The notes: generated by a model not told the origin, from the letters alone. 64,000 nt of DNA from Nonomuraea jabiensis (GCF_014204795.1 NZ_JACHMB010000001.1:12738501-12802500); one strand, 5' to 3'; positions 27,052 to 35,673 are shown, numbered from the stretch's first letter. Translations and numbers: made by a program.

Positions 27052-28247
27052 CGCACACCCCTGGTGAAGCGGCCGCCGCGGGGCCAGAACGCGCCCGAGG
27101 CGGGCATCTTCTTCATGCGGCCATAGGTCGGCCAGGGGGAAGCGGTCACCGTCTCCTTATACCGTGCCGCCATCCGGCCGGTGAGATAGACCCTGCGGGG
27201 GCTGTCGTCGGGGCGGGTGAACTGGACGACCGCATCGTGCCGCCCCAGGCTCACCGGCGTGTGGTAGTAGCCGAAGCGGAACGGCTTGGGCCGCCTGCCG
27301 TCCAGCGCGCGGACGATCGACACCGCGGCGTGCACGCCGGTCGGCATGCCGCCCTGGCAGGTGCCGTGCATGACGCCGTAGCCCTGCCGGATCGCGGCCG
27401 CGTCGCCCACGGCGTACACGTCCGGGTGTGACACCGACCGCAGCGTGGCGTCGGTGACGACCCGGCCGCGCTCGTCGACGGTCAGACCGGCCGCGGCCGC
27501 CAGCGGCGACACCCGCGTACCGCTCGTCCACAGCACGGCGTCGGCGGCGACGAGCTCCCCGCCCGCCAGCTCCACCGCGTCCGGCAGCACCTTCACCACC
27601 TCGACCCCGCTGAGCACCCGGACGCCCAGGCGCGCGAGCGCGGCCTGCAGATACGCCCTCGGCTTGGGGCTCATGGCCGCGCCGGGCTCCTGCCGGCCCA
27701 GCAGCACGACGTCCAGCTCCGGGTGCTGTTCGGCGATCTCCGCGGCCGACTCGACGCCGGTCAGCCCGCTGCCGCCGACCACGACCGTGCCCCGGCCCAG
27801 CCGAGCCAGCCGGGCCAGCCGATCGGCCAGCAGCTCGGCGTCCTGCGCGCTGTTGAGCGTGTACGCGTGATCCTCCACGCCCGGCACCGCCGCCGTGTCG
27901 GCCACGCTGCCCAGCCCGTACACCAGCGTGTCGTAGTGCAGCACCCGGTCGTCGTCGATCCGTACGAGCTTCGCGCCGGCGTCCACAGCCGTCACCCAGC
28001 CCCGCACGAACCGCGCACCCGTGCCCTCCAGCAGCTCCGGGATGCTCAGCTCGGCGACCCGCTGCCCGGTCGCCGACATGTGCAGCCGCAGCCGCTCGGT
28101 GAACCGCTCCTGCGCGTTCACCAGGGTCACCTGCACGTCCTCGCGCCGCCTGCCCCGAGCCGCGAGCTGGATCGCCGCGGCCATGCCCGCGTACCCCGCC
28201 CCCAGAATCAGAACCCGATGCGTGCCTGTTTCACGGTTCTTGGTCAT
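27048..28247 (-). CDS. NAD(P)/FAD-dependent oxidoreductase (NDH-2-like) of the ECF41 operon
   Basis: The 399-aa protein has a first FAD-binding Rossmann motif (LILGAGYAGMAAAIQLA), a second NAD(P)-binding motif (VVVGGSGLTGVESAAEIAE), and the C-terminal FAD contact VYAVGDAAAI. This is the pyridine nucleotide-disulfide oxidoreductase/NDH-2 fold without redox cysteines. GGAGAAAGG lies 7 nt before the ATG at 28247, so I shortened the gene from a possible upstream ATG at 28310. It is first in the operon with the ECF41 sigma factor, the typical gene pair in which the oxidoreductase is the sigma target. Confidence 0.88.
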   Translation of the reverse strand: MTKNRETGTHRVLILGAGYAGMAAAIQLAARGRRREDVQVTLVNAQERFTERLRLHMSATGQRVAELSIPELLEGTGARFVRGWVTAVDAGAKLVRIDDDRVLHYDTLVYGLGSVADTAAVPGVEDHAYTLNSAQDAELLADRLARLARLGRGTVVVGGSGLTGVESAAEIAEQHPELDVVLLGRQEPGAAMSPKPRAYLQAALARLGVRVLSGVEVVKVLPDAVELAGGELVAADAVLWTSGTRVSPLAAAAGLTVDERGRVVTDATLRSVSHPDVYAVGDAAAIRQGYGVMHGTCQGGMPTGVHAAVSIVRALDGRRPKPFRFGYYHTPVSLGRHDAVVQFTRPDDSPRRVYLTGRMAARYKETVTASPWPTYGRMKKMPASGAFWPRGGRFTRGVR

Positions 28248-28313
28248 CTTTGCGCCTTTCTCCTCGCGCTGACGACCACGTGATGCAAGCTGCTCGCCGA
28301 TACGTGACATGGG

Positions 28314-28339
28314 CCGGGTGTGACCTGCGCCACACCCGG
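28314..28339. promoter_or_regulatory. Inverted repeat upstream of the ECF41 operon
   Basis: CCGGGTGTG (28314-28322) and CACACCCGG (28331-28339) form a perfect 9-bp inverted repeat with an 8-nt spacer. It lies 67 bp upstream of the oxidoreductase start and 35 bp after the VOC gene stop, so it could be an operator or a terminator. It contains TGTGA-N6-CCACA, one base off the Crp palindrome. Confidence 0.4.
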
Positions 28340-28373
28340 TCAGCGGCCGCGCGGAGACGTTCCCCGGGTCCCG

Positions 28374-29096
28374 CTATCGCGGGGTCAGAACGCAGAACTC
28401 ATGGCCATCGGGATCGGCCATGACCACCCAGTCGACCTCGCCCTGACCGATGTCGACGCGCGTCGCCCCGAGGGCGATGAGACGCTCGACCTCCGCCTGC
28501 TGATCGCCGTCGGCGGGTGGAGCGAGGTCGAAATGCAGCCGGTACTTCCCGGTCTTCGGCTCCAGCGGCGGACCACCCCAGGTGATCTTCGGGCCGCCGT
28601 GCGGCGAGCGGATCGCGGTCTCCTGGTCCTGATCCCAGACCAGCGGCCAGCCCAGCGCCTTGCTCCAGAAGTAGCCGACCTCCTGCGAGCCGTCGCACGC
28701 GAGCGCTCCGACGAATCCGCATTCGGCCAGGAAGTTGTTGCCCGGCTCGATCACGCAGAACTCGTTGCCTTCGGGGTCCGCGAGCACGACATGCTCCTCC
28801 TCCGGACCTTGACCGATGTCGAGGTGCCGGGCGCCGAGCTCGAGCGCCCTCGCCACCGTCTCCTGCTGGCCCTCGAGGGACTTGCTCGTCAGGTCGAAGT
28901 GCATCTGGTTCTGGCCGATCTTCGGCGCCTGGGACGGAAGGAAGCGGATCCGGAACCCGGTGTCATCGCTCGGCAGGAGCGCGATGCCGTCCCGGGGGTC
29001 GTCGGCCAGCTCCCAGTCCAGGACACCGGCCCAGAAGCGCGCCAGGCGGAGCGGGTCGTGTGCGTCGAAGCAGAGCGCGTGGAGACGACAAGCCAT
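28374..29096 (-). CDS. VOC-superfamily protein (two glyoxalase-like domains)
   Basis: The 240-aa protein consists of two tandem VOC/glyoxalase-bleomycin-resistance domains (about residues 1-118 and 125-240). Each ends in a matching motif, DPEGNEFCVIEPG and DPDGHEFCVLTPR, and each contains the HFDL strand. VOC proteins bind metal or hydrophobic ligands and include resistance proteins, dioxygenases and isomerases; this two-domain type is usually annotated only as VOC family. ATG 29096 (MACRLHAL) is preceded by GGAG 4-8 nt upstream. Nothing indicates a link with the ECF41 operon beyond proximity. Confidence 0.85.
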   Translation of the reverse strand: MACRLHALCFDAHDPLRLARFWAGVLDWELADDPRDGIALLPSDDTGFRIRFLPSQAPKIGQNQMHFDLTSKSLEGQQETVARALELGARHLDIGQGPEEEHVVLADPEGNEFCVIEPGNNFLAECGFVGALACDGSQEVGYFWSKALGWPLVWDQDQETAIRSPHGGPKITWGGPPLEPKTGKYRLHFDLAPPADGDQQAEVERLIALGATRVDIGQGEVDWVVMADPDGHEFCVLTPR

Positions 29097-29509
29097 TCCG
29101 CTCCGCACCTCCGATCTGCTGATTCGCAGCCGCAGAAAGGGCACGCCTGCCGTACCCATGGAGAAAATAACGTCAGGCACTCGGCCCCCGCCACGCATTT
29201 TTCCCGCGCCCGTCGTTCCACCACGGAGGGGCAGCCAGCCGGAGAAGGAAGTAGCGAGTCGGTGTGTGCGCCGGGTCCTGAAAGTGCCCTGCGAGCAGGC
29301 GCGGCTCCACCCCGGCATGTGCCCGATGCCAGGACCGCGGTGGAGTCTTCTGGGCACATCATGCGGTCGAGCGCGGTGACCTGGCCTGCCTGCAAGTGTG
29401 GCCGGACGACGGCGAGGATGGCGCCGGAGTTGACGTTCTCATGCTCGTTGCTCGACCTGGAGTGGTTTGCTGGGTTCCCGCACGTAGCAAGCTGCCGGAA
29501 GAGGAACTG
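29097..29509. other. Intergenic region, possible ankyrin-like remnant
   Basis: No intact gene is visible. Around 29360-29440 the plus strand, in the frame of the following gene, reads HHAVERGDLACLQVW, which resembles the start of an ankyrin repeat, but the match is short and no start codon or second repeat is seen. Confidence 0.35.
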
Positions 29510-30526
29510 ATGAGGTTAGCGAGGCGTGGCTCCCGGAACGGGCTAGCCGTTTTCTTCATCATGGTCATGCTCACTGCCTGTGCTCCTGCGGTTGCCGTAT
29601 CGAAGGTTCCATCTCCAGAGCCGGCCTGGTACGGGACGGGAACGAACGAGAAGGTCGCAGCTGATGAGGCATGCCCTACCGGCGACGGCCCCAGGGGGCT
29701 GGACTGCCGCAAGACAGATTCCAAATACAAGGCAGCTCATAGATTCGACGCATGTATGGAGCAGCACCAAGTCAAGAATGCGAACATTCTGTGCCATCGC
29801 ACTTTGATCGCCTGGTTTGAATGCAAAGAGGGCGCGCTGTCGAACGGTGTTACTTCTAGGATGTGCGACGCTTCGGCCGACTCCTATCTGTCCTGCCGTA
29901 CCGGAACTCCTCCCCGCTCTGACGATGTCTGTGCGGCTGGCGAACGAGAGTACCTGCGGTGCCCCGGAGCGTATGGTGACCCCTTCGTCGACTGTGGAGA
30001 CTTACGGCATCCCTATTATGAATGTCGCGGTGATCCTAGAGGGAGTGCCCCGTTCTGTGCCACATATCTTGAGGTTCTGAGCGTCTGCCGCAAGCTCAAG
30101 GTCGGATGTGCAGACCTCCTGGACAAGTTCCTCACCTGCACAGACGTAGAACTATCCGCCGATGAATGCGCTTTCGGCCAGCGGATGCGGATCTATTGTC
30201 TCCGCGACATCAATGAAGGCGTTTTCCACAGGGCGGACACATGTGACGGTCAATGGCGTCAGGCGATGACTGCATGCCCGGATGAGGATCAAAGCACTGT
30301 TCTGTGTTCGATGGGTGCGAGCTGGCGAGACGCGAGCTATTCGATCTGCGAGGGTCAGGCAGGTGTCGCTTATCTGAAAGGGCAAGCGACAGAGACGCAC
30401 ATTTGTTGGACGGGTGGCGATGCTGCCGAACTCATGAAGCAGGTTGCGGAAGGCATCCGGGAAGACACGTACATGCGCGTGGTTCACTTGAACGGCGAAA
30501 TCAGCTACGAGGTCATGAACCCCTGA
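29510..30526 (+). CDS. Cysteine-rich lipoprotein with tandem CX9C units
   Basis: The 338-aa product has a lipoprotein signal (MVMLTAC, lipidated Cys24) and then at least eight exact C-x9-C units: Cys95/105, 119/129, 141/151, 162/172, 183/193, 200/210, 220/230 and 256/266, plus one C-x10-C (245/256). Most units read like short helices with an aromatic or leucine before the second Cys (CDASADSYLSC, CAAGEREYLRC, CGDLRHPYYEC, CADLLDKFLTC). Spacers are 6-14 residues. Such spacing is the hallmark of eukaryotic twin-CX9C (CHCH) proteins, but I know of no described bacterial family. GAGGAA precedes ATG 29510. The gene is clearly less GC-rich than its neighbours, which suggests acquisition by transfer. 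Confidence 0.8.
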   Translation: MRLARRGSRNGLAVFFIMVMLTACAPAVAVSKVPSPEPAWYGTGTNEKVAADEACPTGDGPRGLDCRKTDSKYKAAHRFDACMEQHQVKNANILCHRTLIAWFECKEGALSNGVTSRMCDASADSYLSCRTGTPPRSDDVCAAGEREYLRCPGAYGDPFVDCGDLRHPYYECRGDPRGSAPFCATYLEVLSVCRKLKVGCADLLDKFLTCTDVELSADECAFGQRMRIYCLRDINEGVFHRADTCDGQWRQAMTACPDEDQSTVLCSMGASWRDASYSICEGQAGVAYLKGQATETHICWTGGDAAELMKQVAEGIREDTYMRVVHLNGEISYEVMNP

Positions 30527-30590
30527 AGCCCAGGGCGCTGGAGCATACGCTCGGCAGGCGACGTCCTGCTCTTTGGCCTCCGGTGACACA

Positions 30591-30623
30591 ACCCCGCTCC
30601 CTCCCAGGTCAGAGGGAAGGGGT
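30591..30623 (-). terminator. Terminator hairpin of rnpB
   Basis: Read on the minus strand, ACCCC-TT-CCCTC pairs with GAGGG-AGC-GGGGT around an 8-nt loop and runs into TTGTGT. It starts immediately after the 3' end of the RNase P RNA. Confidence 0.6.
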
Positions 30624-31011
30624 GACGAGTCGGCCTGTAGGCCGGGTTCTGTCCTTCGTGAGAAGGGGCGACCATCCATCTAGGGCCGCCGTTGCCGGCG
30701 GCCTCGAGCGGTCTACCCGCGCGGCTCGGGCGGGCAGCCCTCGAACGTCGCGCGCGGAACGCTCCGGAGAGCGTCCCTTCTTGACCTTGCTCCGGGTGGG
30801 GTTTACCTAGCCGCCCACGTCACCGTGGGCGCTGGTGGTCTCTTACACCACCCTTTCACCCTTACCTCCCGTCAACTGGGAGGCGGTCTGCTTTCTGTGG
30901 CACTGTCCCGCGGGTCACCCCGGGTCGGTGTTACCGACCACCCTGCCCTGTGGAGCCCGGACCTTCCTCGGCGGGCCTGATGGCCCGACGCGGTCGCCCG
31001 GCCGACTCGTC
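30624..31011 (-). ncRNA. rnpB: RNase P RNA, bacterial type A
   Basis: The minus strand shows the universal RNase P RNA blocks in order: GAGGAAGGTCCGGGCTCC near the 5' end, ACAGAAA, AGGGTGAAAGGGTGG, TAAGAGACCACC, AGATGGATGGTCGCC, and ACAGAACCCGGCCTACAGG at the 3' end. The P1 helix pairs GACGAGTCGGCC (5') with GGCCGACTCGTC (3'), which fixes both ends and gives about 388 nt, normal for Actinobacteria. This is the catalytic RNA that matures tRNA 5' ends. Confidence 0.95.
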
Positions 31012-31017
31012 TGCAGC

Positions 31018-31023
31018 ACTTTA
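31018..31023 (-). promoter_or_regulatory. -10 element of rnpB
   Basis: On the minus strand TAAAGT lies 6 nt before the deduced rnpB 5' end. A CTGACC hexamer 20 nt further upstream is a weak -35 candidate. Confidence 0.5.
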
Positions 31024-31045
31024 CCAAGCTCTGCGAGGTTCCCGG

Positions 31046-32335
31046 TCAGCGGCGCAGGTGTGAGGTGTCGTTGAACGACTTCACCACGGCCGGGCCGTCC
31101 GCGTAGTACTCGATCAGCGACAGGCAGGCCACGTCGAGGTGCATGCGGTAGAGGGACTCCAGAGGGGCCAGCAGGGCCAGGCGCAGCAGCATCTTGATGG
31201 GCGTGACGTGGGAGACCGTGAGGACGGTCTTGCCCTCGTAGCGCTCCACCAGCCGCTCCCCCGCCGCCTGGACGCGGCGGGCCACCGTGGCGAAGCTCTC
31301 GCCGCCCGGCGGCGCGGTCTCCGGGTCGGCGAGCCAGGCGGAGAGCTCGGCGGGCCAGCGGCGCTGGACCTCCGTGAACGTGTGGCCCTCCCAGTCGCCG
31401 AAATCGAGCTCCCTGAGGTCCTCGTCCACCTCGACGTCGAGCCCCGTCCGTCCGGCGACCGCCTCCGCGGTCTGCCTGGCGCGCTTGAGGGGTGAGCTGA
31501 CGATCACATCCAGCCGGTACGGCTCGCGCGACAGCCGTTCGGCGGCCGCCGCGGCCTGGGCCAGGCCGTTGGGTGTGAGCTCGGCGTCGCCCCTGCCCGA
31601 GAACCTGCGCTCCACGGACAGGGCGGTCTCGCCGTGCCTGAGCAGGAGCAAGGACGTGGCCACGCGGGTGGGCGGGGCCCAGCCGGTGCCCTTGGCGGGC
31701 GCCTTGGCCGTGCGTTGCTGGGCCGCGGCGGTGGAGGCGGTTGGGGCGGATATTTCGGAGATGGTGCCGATGGCGCCTATGTCGAGGAGGTCTGTCTGCT
31801 GGGCGATCGGGGGCGGCGTGGTGGGCGCAGGGGTGCGGGGCGAAGGGGGCTGTCCCGCTGCGGCCGGCGGCTCTTCGTGCGGCGCTGGTTGGGTGGTGCC
31901 GCCGGCCTTCCAGGTCAGGCCCTTGGCGGCCGCGTCCATGGCCTCGTTGGCCAGGCGGTCGGCGTGCTTGTTGCGCTCGCGGGGGATCCAGGTCCACTCC
32001 GTCACCCGCAGCCGCCTGACCAGGGCTCCGGCTTCCGTCGCGAGCGGCCGCAGCCCCTCGTTCTTGATCTTCCAGCGGCCCGCCATCTGCTCGATGACCA
32101 GCTTCGAGTCCATCCGTACGGCCACCGGCGCGCCCTCGCCGCCCAGCCGCAGCACGGCCTGCAGGCCGGCGATCAGGCCGCGGTATTCGGCGACGTTGTT
32201 GGTCGTGACGCCGATGGCCTCGGCCGCCTCCGCCAGCACCTGGCCGTCGGAGGCGTCCATGACCACCGCGCCGTAGCCGGCGGGGCCCGGGTTGCCGCGC
32301 GAGCCGCCGTCCGCCTCGATGACGTAGGAGGTCAC
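31046..32335 (-). CDS. Bifunctional RNase H / acid phosphatase (CobC-like)
   Basis: The 429-aa protein has an N-terminal RNase HI domain (about 1-135) with the acidic active site visible in IEADGGSRGNPG, NNVAEYRGL, VRMDSKLVIEQ and NKHADRLANEA. An Ala/Pro-rich linker follows. The C-terminal histidine phosphatase domain starts at LLLLRHGETALS and has SSPLKRARQTAE and VLTVSHVTPIK with the second catalytic His. This is the actinobacterial fusion exemplified by Rv2228c; the phosphatase half acts in cobalamin synthesis there. GTG 32335 overlaps the stop of the upstream zinc-ribbon gene by 4 bp. It is the last gene of the Nif3 - Zn-ribbon - RNase H operon. Confidence 0.93.
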   Translation of the reverse strand: MTSYVIEADGGSRGNPGPAGYGAVVMDASDGQVLAEAAEAIGVTTNNVAEYRGLIAGLQAVLRLGGEGAPVAVRMDSKLVIEQMAGRWKIKNEGLRPLATEAGALVRRLRVTEWTWIPRERNKHADRLANEAMDAAAKGLTWKAGGTTQPAPHEEPPAAAGQPPSPRTPAPTTPPPIAQQTDLLDIGAIGTISEISAPTASTAAAQQRTAKAPAKGTGWAPPTRVATSLLLLRHGETALSVERRFSGRGDAELTPNGLAQAAAAAERLSREPYRLDVIVSSPLKRARQTAEAVAGRTGLDVEVDEDLRELDFGDWEGHTFTEVQRRWPAELSAWLADPETAPPGGESFATVARRVQAAGERLVERYEGKTVLTVSHVTPIKMLLRLALLAPLESLYRMHLDVACLSLIEYYADGPAVVKSFNDTSHLRR

Positions 32336-33072
32336 AGGCCTGACTCTGCCGTACGTACGAGGATGCGCCGGCACTCCTCACAACGGAGGACCTCGTCGTG
32401 GGGCGCGGCCTTGATGCGGTTCATCTCGGCGATGGACAGGGCCACCTTACACCCCTGGCACCGGCCGCCCCGCAGCATCGCGGCGCCCACGCCGTACTGG
32501 GCCTTGAGCTTCTCGTAGAGCGCCAGCAGGTCGGCGGGGATCTCGCCGGAGACGCCGGCGCGGCGGCCCTGGACCTCCGAAGCCTCCTTGTCGATCTCCT
32601 GGAGCCCCTCGTCGCGGCGGGCCTCGGCGGTGGACAGGGCGGCGGCGAGCTCGTCGCGCTGCCTGATCAGGTCGGTGACCTTGGTGTCGGCGGCCTCCCT
32701 GCGCTCCATGATCTCCAGCACGATCTCCTCCAGGTCACCCTGGCGCTTGTGCAGCGAGGCGATCTCGGACTGCAGGCTGGAAAGGTCGCGCGGCGAGGTC
32801 ACGGCGCCGGAGTCGAGGCGCTTCTGGTCACGGTCGGCACGCGTGCGTACGGCGTCGACGTCGCTCTCCGCCTTGGCCTGCTCGCGGGCCAGGTCGCCCG
32901 CCTCGGTCTCGGCCTCGATCACCTGCGTGGCGATCTTGGCGAACAACTTCGACCGCTCGTCGATCTCGGCCAGCTCGGGAAGGGTGCGGCGGCGATGGGC
33001 CAGCCGATCAATCACGGAGTCGAGCTCTGCCAGGTCGAGCAGTCTCTTCTGGGCCTCAGGGGCTGCTTTCAT
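32332..33072 (-). CDS. C4-type zinc-ribbon protein with coiled coil (DUF164/CT398-like)
   Basis: The 246-aa product is mainly a long antiparallel coiled coil (about residues 5-180, heptads rich in Glu, Arg, Leu and Ala). A C-terminal zinc ribbon follows, with cysteines at RCQGCKVAL and LRCEECRRIL. The same gene stands between nif3 and rnhA-cobC in mycobacteria (Rv2229c). Its molecular role is not established; a nucleic-acid-binding or chaperone role has been suggested for relatives. ATG 33072 is supported by AAGGA about 10 nt upstream, 2 bp after the stop of the nif3-like gene. Confidence 0.87.
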   Translation of the reverse strand: MKAAPEAQKRLLDLAELDSVIDRLAHRRRTLPELAEIDERSKLFAKIATQVIEAETEAGDLAREQAKAESDVDAVRTRADRDQKRLDSGAVTSPRDLSSLQSEIASLHKRQGDLEEIVLEIMERREAADTKVTDLIRQRDELAAALSTAEARRDEGLQEIDKEASEVQGRRAGVSGEIPADLLALYEKLKAQYGVGAAMLRGGRCQGCKVALSIAEMNRIKAAPHDEVLRCEECRRILVRTAESGL

Positions 33073-33074
33073 GA

Positions 33075-33884
33075 TCAATATCCTTTTGTCCAAGCATCGG
33101 TGACCGTGGCGGAGACGCGCGTTTCAACGGTAACGCCACTGGAGTGCAGGATGGACGCCGCGCTGTCGAGCCAGGGCCACTCGGTCGCCCAGTGCGCGGC
33201 GTCGATGAGCGCGGGCCCGCCCGACTCCACGAACTCGCTCGCCGGATGATGCCGCAGATCCGCCGTCAGGAACACATCGACCTCGGCCGCCTTGGCCGTG
33301 CCGAGCAGGGAGTCGCCGGCGCCGCCGCTGACCGCGACGCGGGTGACGGGCCGGTCGGGATCGCCTGCCACGCGGATGCCCCACGACGTACGGGGCAGGC
33401 CCTTGGAGACCTGCGCCGCGAAGTCGCCCAGCGTCATCGCCGAGGGCAGCTCGCCGATGCGGCCCAGACCCCGCCACGGGTCGTCCGGGAACGGCTGGAG
33501 CGGCACGAGGTCGCCCACCAGGCCCACGGCCCTGGCAAGGGCGTCGGACACGCCGGGGTTGGCCACGTCGGCATTCGTGTGGGCGGTGTAAAGGGATATG
33601 TCGTTCTTTATCAGGGTGTGGATCAGGCGGCCCTTCGGCGTGGTCGCGGCCACGCTGGTGGTGCCGCGCAAGTAGAGCGGGTGGTGGGTGACGATCAGGT
33701 CGGCCCGCCACTCCAGGGCCTCCTCGGCCACGGCCGCCACCGGGTCGACCGCGAACAGCACCCGGCGCACCTCCTGGGCCGGATCCCCGCAGACCAGCCC
33801 CACGGCGTCCCACGACTCGGCCCGGGCGGGCGGGTAGGCCGCCTCGAGCACCTCGATCACATTCCTCAACGACACAGCAGCCAC
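33075..33884 (-). CDS. Nif3-like dinuclear metal-centre protein (YbgI/YqfO family)
   Basis: The 269-aa protein has the family's metal ligands: IVTHHPLYLRG (His pair), the TAHTNADVA segment with a His and Asp, and the late HWATEWPW region with its conserved acidic residue. GTP cyclohydrolase I type 2 annotation is often attached but not proven. It is the first gene of a tight operon with the zinc-ribbon and RNase H genes, divergent from a monooxygenase. The start is GTG 33884, or GTG 33875 if the first three residues are not translated. Confidence 0.9.
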   Translation of the reverse strand: MAAVSLRNVIEVLEAAYPPARAESWDAVGLVCGDPAQEVRRVLFAVDPVAAVAEEALEWRADLIVTHHPLYLRGTTSVAATTPKGRLIHTLIKNDISLYTAHTNADVANPGVSDALARAVGLVGDLVPLQPFPDDPWRGLGRIGELPSAMTLGDFAAQVSKGLPRTSWGIRVAGDPDRPVTRVAVSGGAGDSLLGTAKAAEVDVFLTADLRHHPASEFVESGGPALIDAAHWATEWPWLDSAASILHSSGVTVETRVSATVTDAWTKGY

Positions 33885-33969
33885 CTGCGCAGACTATCGG
33901 CACGGAGGAGGGTGTCGGTGGAACGGCGTCCGGCGTAGTGTAAGTGAATCCTGACCTGCGGAGGGCGGC

Positions 33970-35415
33970 ATGTCACCAAGCGTCGCGATCGTCGGAGCGG
34001 GGTTCGGCGGACTGTGCATGGCCATCCAGCTCGAACGGGCCGGGATCCGCTCGTACGTGGTCTTCGAGAGGGCTAACGGCCTCGGGGGTACCTGGCGCGA
34101 CAACAGCTATCCCGGGGCAGGGTGCGACATTCCCTCGCATCTTTACTCGTACTCATTCGAGAGGTACGCGAGCTGGACCCGCCGTTACCTAGAACAGCCC
34201 GAAATTCTTGCATATCTTGAACATTGCGCCGATAAATACGACGTCAGGCGAAAAATCCGGTTCGGCGCCGAAGTCCGGCGCGCCGACTTCGACGGCACCA
34301 GGTGGCAGGTGACGAGCGGCGACCGCACCGAGCCGTTCGACGTGATCGTCACCGGCACGGGCCAGCTCAACCGCCCCCACCTACCCGACATTCCGGGAAT
34401 GCCGGACTTCGGGGGCGTCTCCTTCCACTCCGCCCGCTGGAACCACGCCCACGACCTCACCGGCCGCCGCGTCGCGGTGATCGGGAACGGGTCGTCGGCG
34501 GCCCAGCTCATCCCGCGCGTCGCGGAGCAGGCCGAGCGCCTGTACGTCTTCCAGCGCACCCCGAACTGGGTCATCCCCAAGCCGGACACCACCTTCGGAC
34601 CGCTGGCCAGGCTCGGCTTCCGCTTCGTCCCCGGCCTCCAGCGCGCCTACCGCGAGTGGATCTACCGGTACGCCGAGGCCACCCTCTACCCCGCGCTCGC
34701 CCAGGGCTGGAGCGCGGACCTGCTCAGGAAACGCGCCCTGCGGCACCTGCACGACCAGGTGCCCGACCCGGCGCTGCGGGCCAAGCTCACCCCCGGTTAC
34801 CCGCCGGGCTGCAAGCGGGTCGTCATCGACAGCGCCTTCTATCCGGCGCTGACCAGGCCCAACGTCGACGTGGTGACCGACAGGATCGTACGGATCACGC
34901 CCACGGCCGTCGAGACCGCCGAGGGCCCGCACGAGGTGGACACGATCGTCTACGCCACCGGCTTCCGGACCACCGAGTTCCTGGCCCCCATGGAGATCAC
35001 CGGGCGCGACGGCCACACGCTGGAGGAGCAGTGGAAGGGCGGCCCCGAGGCGTACCTGGGCATCTCCGTGCCGAACTTCCCCAACCTCTTCCTCCTGTAC
35101 GGCCCCAACACCAACCTGGGCCACAACTCCATCGTCTTCATGATCGAGTGCCAGGTGGAGCACATCATGTCCTGCCTGCCGTACCTGTCCGCCAACGGGC
35201 CCATCGAGGTGCGGCCCGAGGTGATGGCGGCCTGGCGCGGGCGGCTCGACGCGGCGATGGCGCGGATGGTGTGGGGCGGCGGCTGCCGGAGCTGGTACAA
35301 GACGGCCGAGGGCCGCGTGACGAACAACTGGCCGGGCCCCACCACCCTGTACCGCCGGCTCACCGCCAGACCCCCGGCCCCCGCCTACCGCCCCGTCGGC
35401 CCGCGGACGCCGTAA
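33970..35415 (+). CDS. Flavin-containing (Baeyer-Villiger type I) monooxygenase
   Basis: The 481-aa protein has the first Rossmann motif AIVGAGFGGLCMAIQLE, the second VIGNGSSAAQLIPRVA, and between them the Baeyer-Villiger fingerprint F-x-G-x3-H-x3-W, seen as FGGVSFHSARW, followed by Asn in place of the common Pro or Asp. The early GLGGTWRDNSYPGAGCDIPSH block and the late YATGFRTTEF are also typical. It would use FAD and NADPH to insert oxygen into ketones or oxidise soft nucleophiles. GGAGG precedes ATG 33970. It is a single gene, divergent from the nif3 operon. Confidence 0.9.
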   Translation: MSPSVAIVGAGFGGLCMAIQLERAGIRSYVVFERANGLGGTWRDNSYPGAGCDIPSHLYSYSFERYASWTRRYLEQPEILAYLEHCADKYDVRRKIRFGAEVRRADFDGTRWQVTSGDRTEPFDVIVTGTGQLNRPHLPDIPGMPDFGGVSFHSARWNHAHDLTGRRVAVIGNGSSAAQLIPRVAEQAERLYVFQRTPNWVIPKPDTTFGPLARLGFRFVPGLQRAYREWIYRYAEATLYPALAQGWSADLLRKRALRHLHDQVPDPALRAKLTPGYPPGCKRVVIDSAFYPALTRPNVDVVTDRIVRITPTAVETAEGPHEVDTIVYATGFRTTEFLAPMEITGRDGHTLEEQWKGGPEAYLGISVPNFPNLFLLYGPNTNLGHNSIVFMIECQVEHIMSCLPYLSANGPIEVRPEVMAAWRGRLDAAMARMVWGGGCRSWYKTAEGRVTNNWPGPTTLYRRLTARPPAPAYRPVGPRTP

Positions 35416-35490
35416 CCACCACGGCGCTCGCCCGGACCCCGGCGGACGCCTGACGTCCAGCACGAGGACATCCGCGCCGGCGCCGGTGCG

Positions 35491-35627
35491 CGGGCGCGCG
35501 TAAGCGGGGCGCGCGTAAGCGGGGCGCGCGTAAGCGGGGCGCGCGTAAGCGGGGCGCGCGTAAGCGGGGCGCGCGTAAGCGGGGCGCGCGTAAGCGGGGC
35601 GCGCGTAAGCGGGGCGCGCGTAAGCCG
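35491..35627. repeat. 15-bp minisatellite, nine copies
   Basis: GGGGCGCGCGTAAGC is repeated nine times almost without change, followed by decayed copies to about 35665 that reach the ribosome-binding region of the next gene. On the minus strand one frame reads RAPLT repeated, which is a by-product of the 15-bp period. Confidence 0.95.
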
Positions 35628-35673
35628 GGGCGCGGGGGCGTGAGCCGGTGCGTGGGCGTGCGTAAATGGAGAG

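Noticed and set aside
28248..28310. Canonical ECF41 promoter (TGTCACA-N16-CGTC) before the oxidoreductase
   Set aside because: TGTCACG is present on the minus strand but the nearest CGTC is about 28 nt away, too far.
29360..29440. Ankyrin-repeat fragment before the CX9C lipoprotein
   Set aside because: Only about 15 residues (HHAVERGDLACLQVW) fit, without a second repeat; listed only as a remark.
35491..35627. CRISPR-like or RAPLT-repeat protein
   Set aside because: The 15-bp units are adjacent with no spacers, and the peptide frame has no start context or conserved domain.
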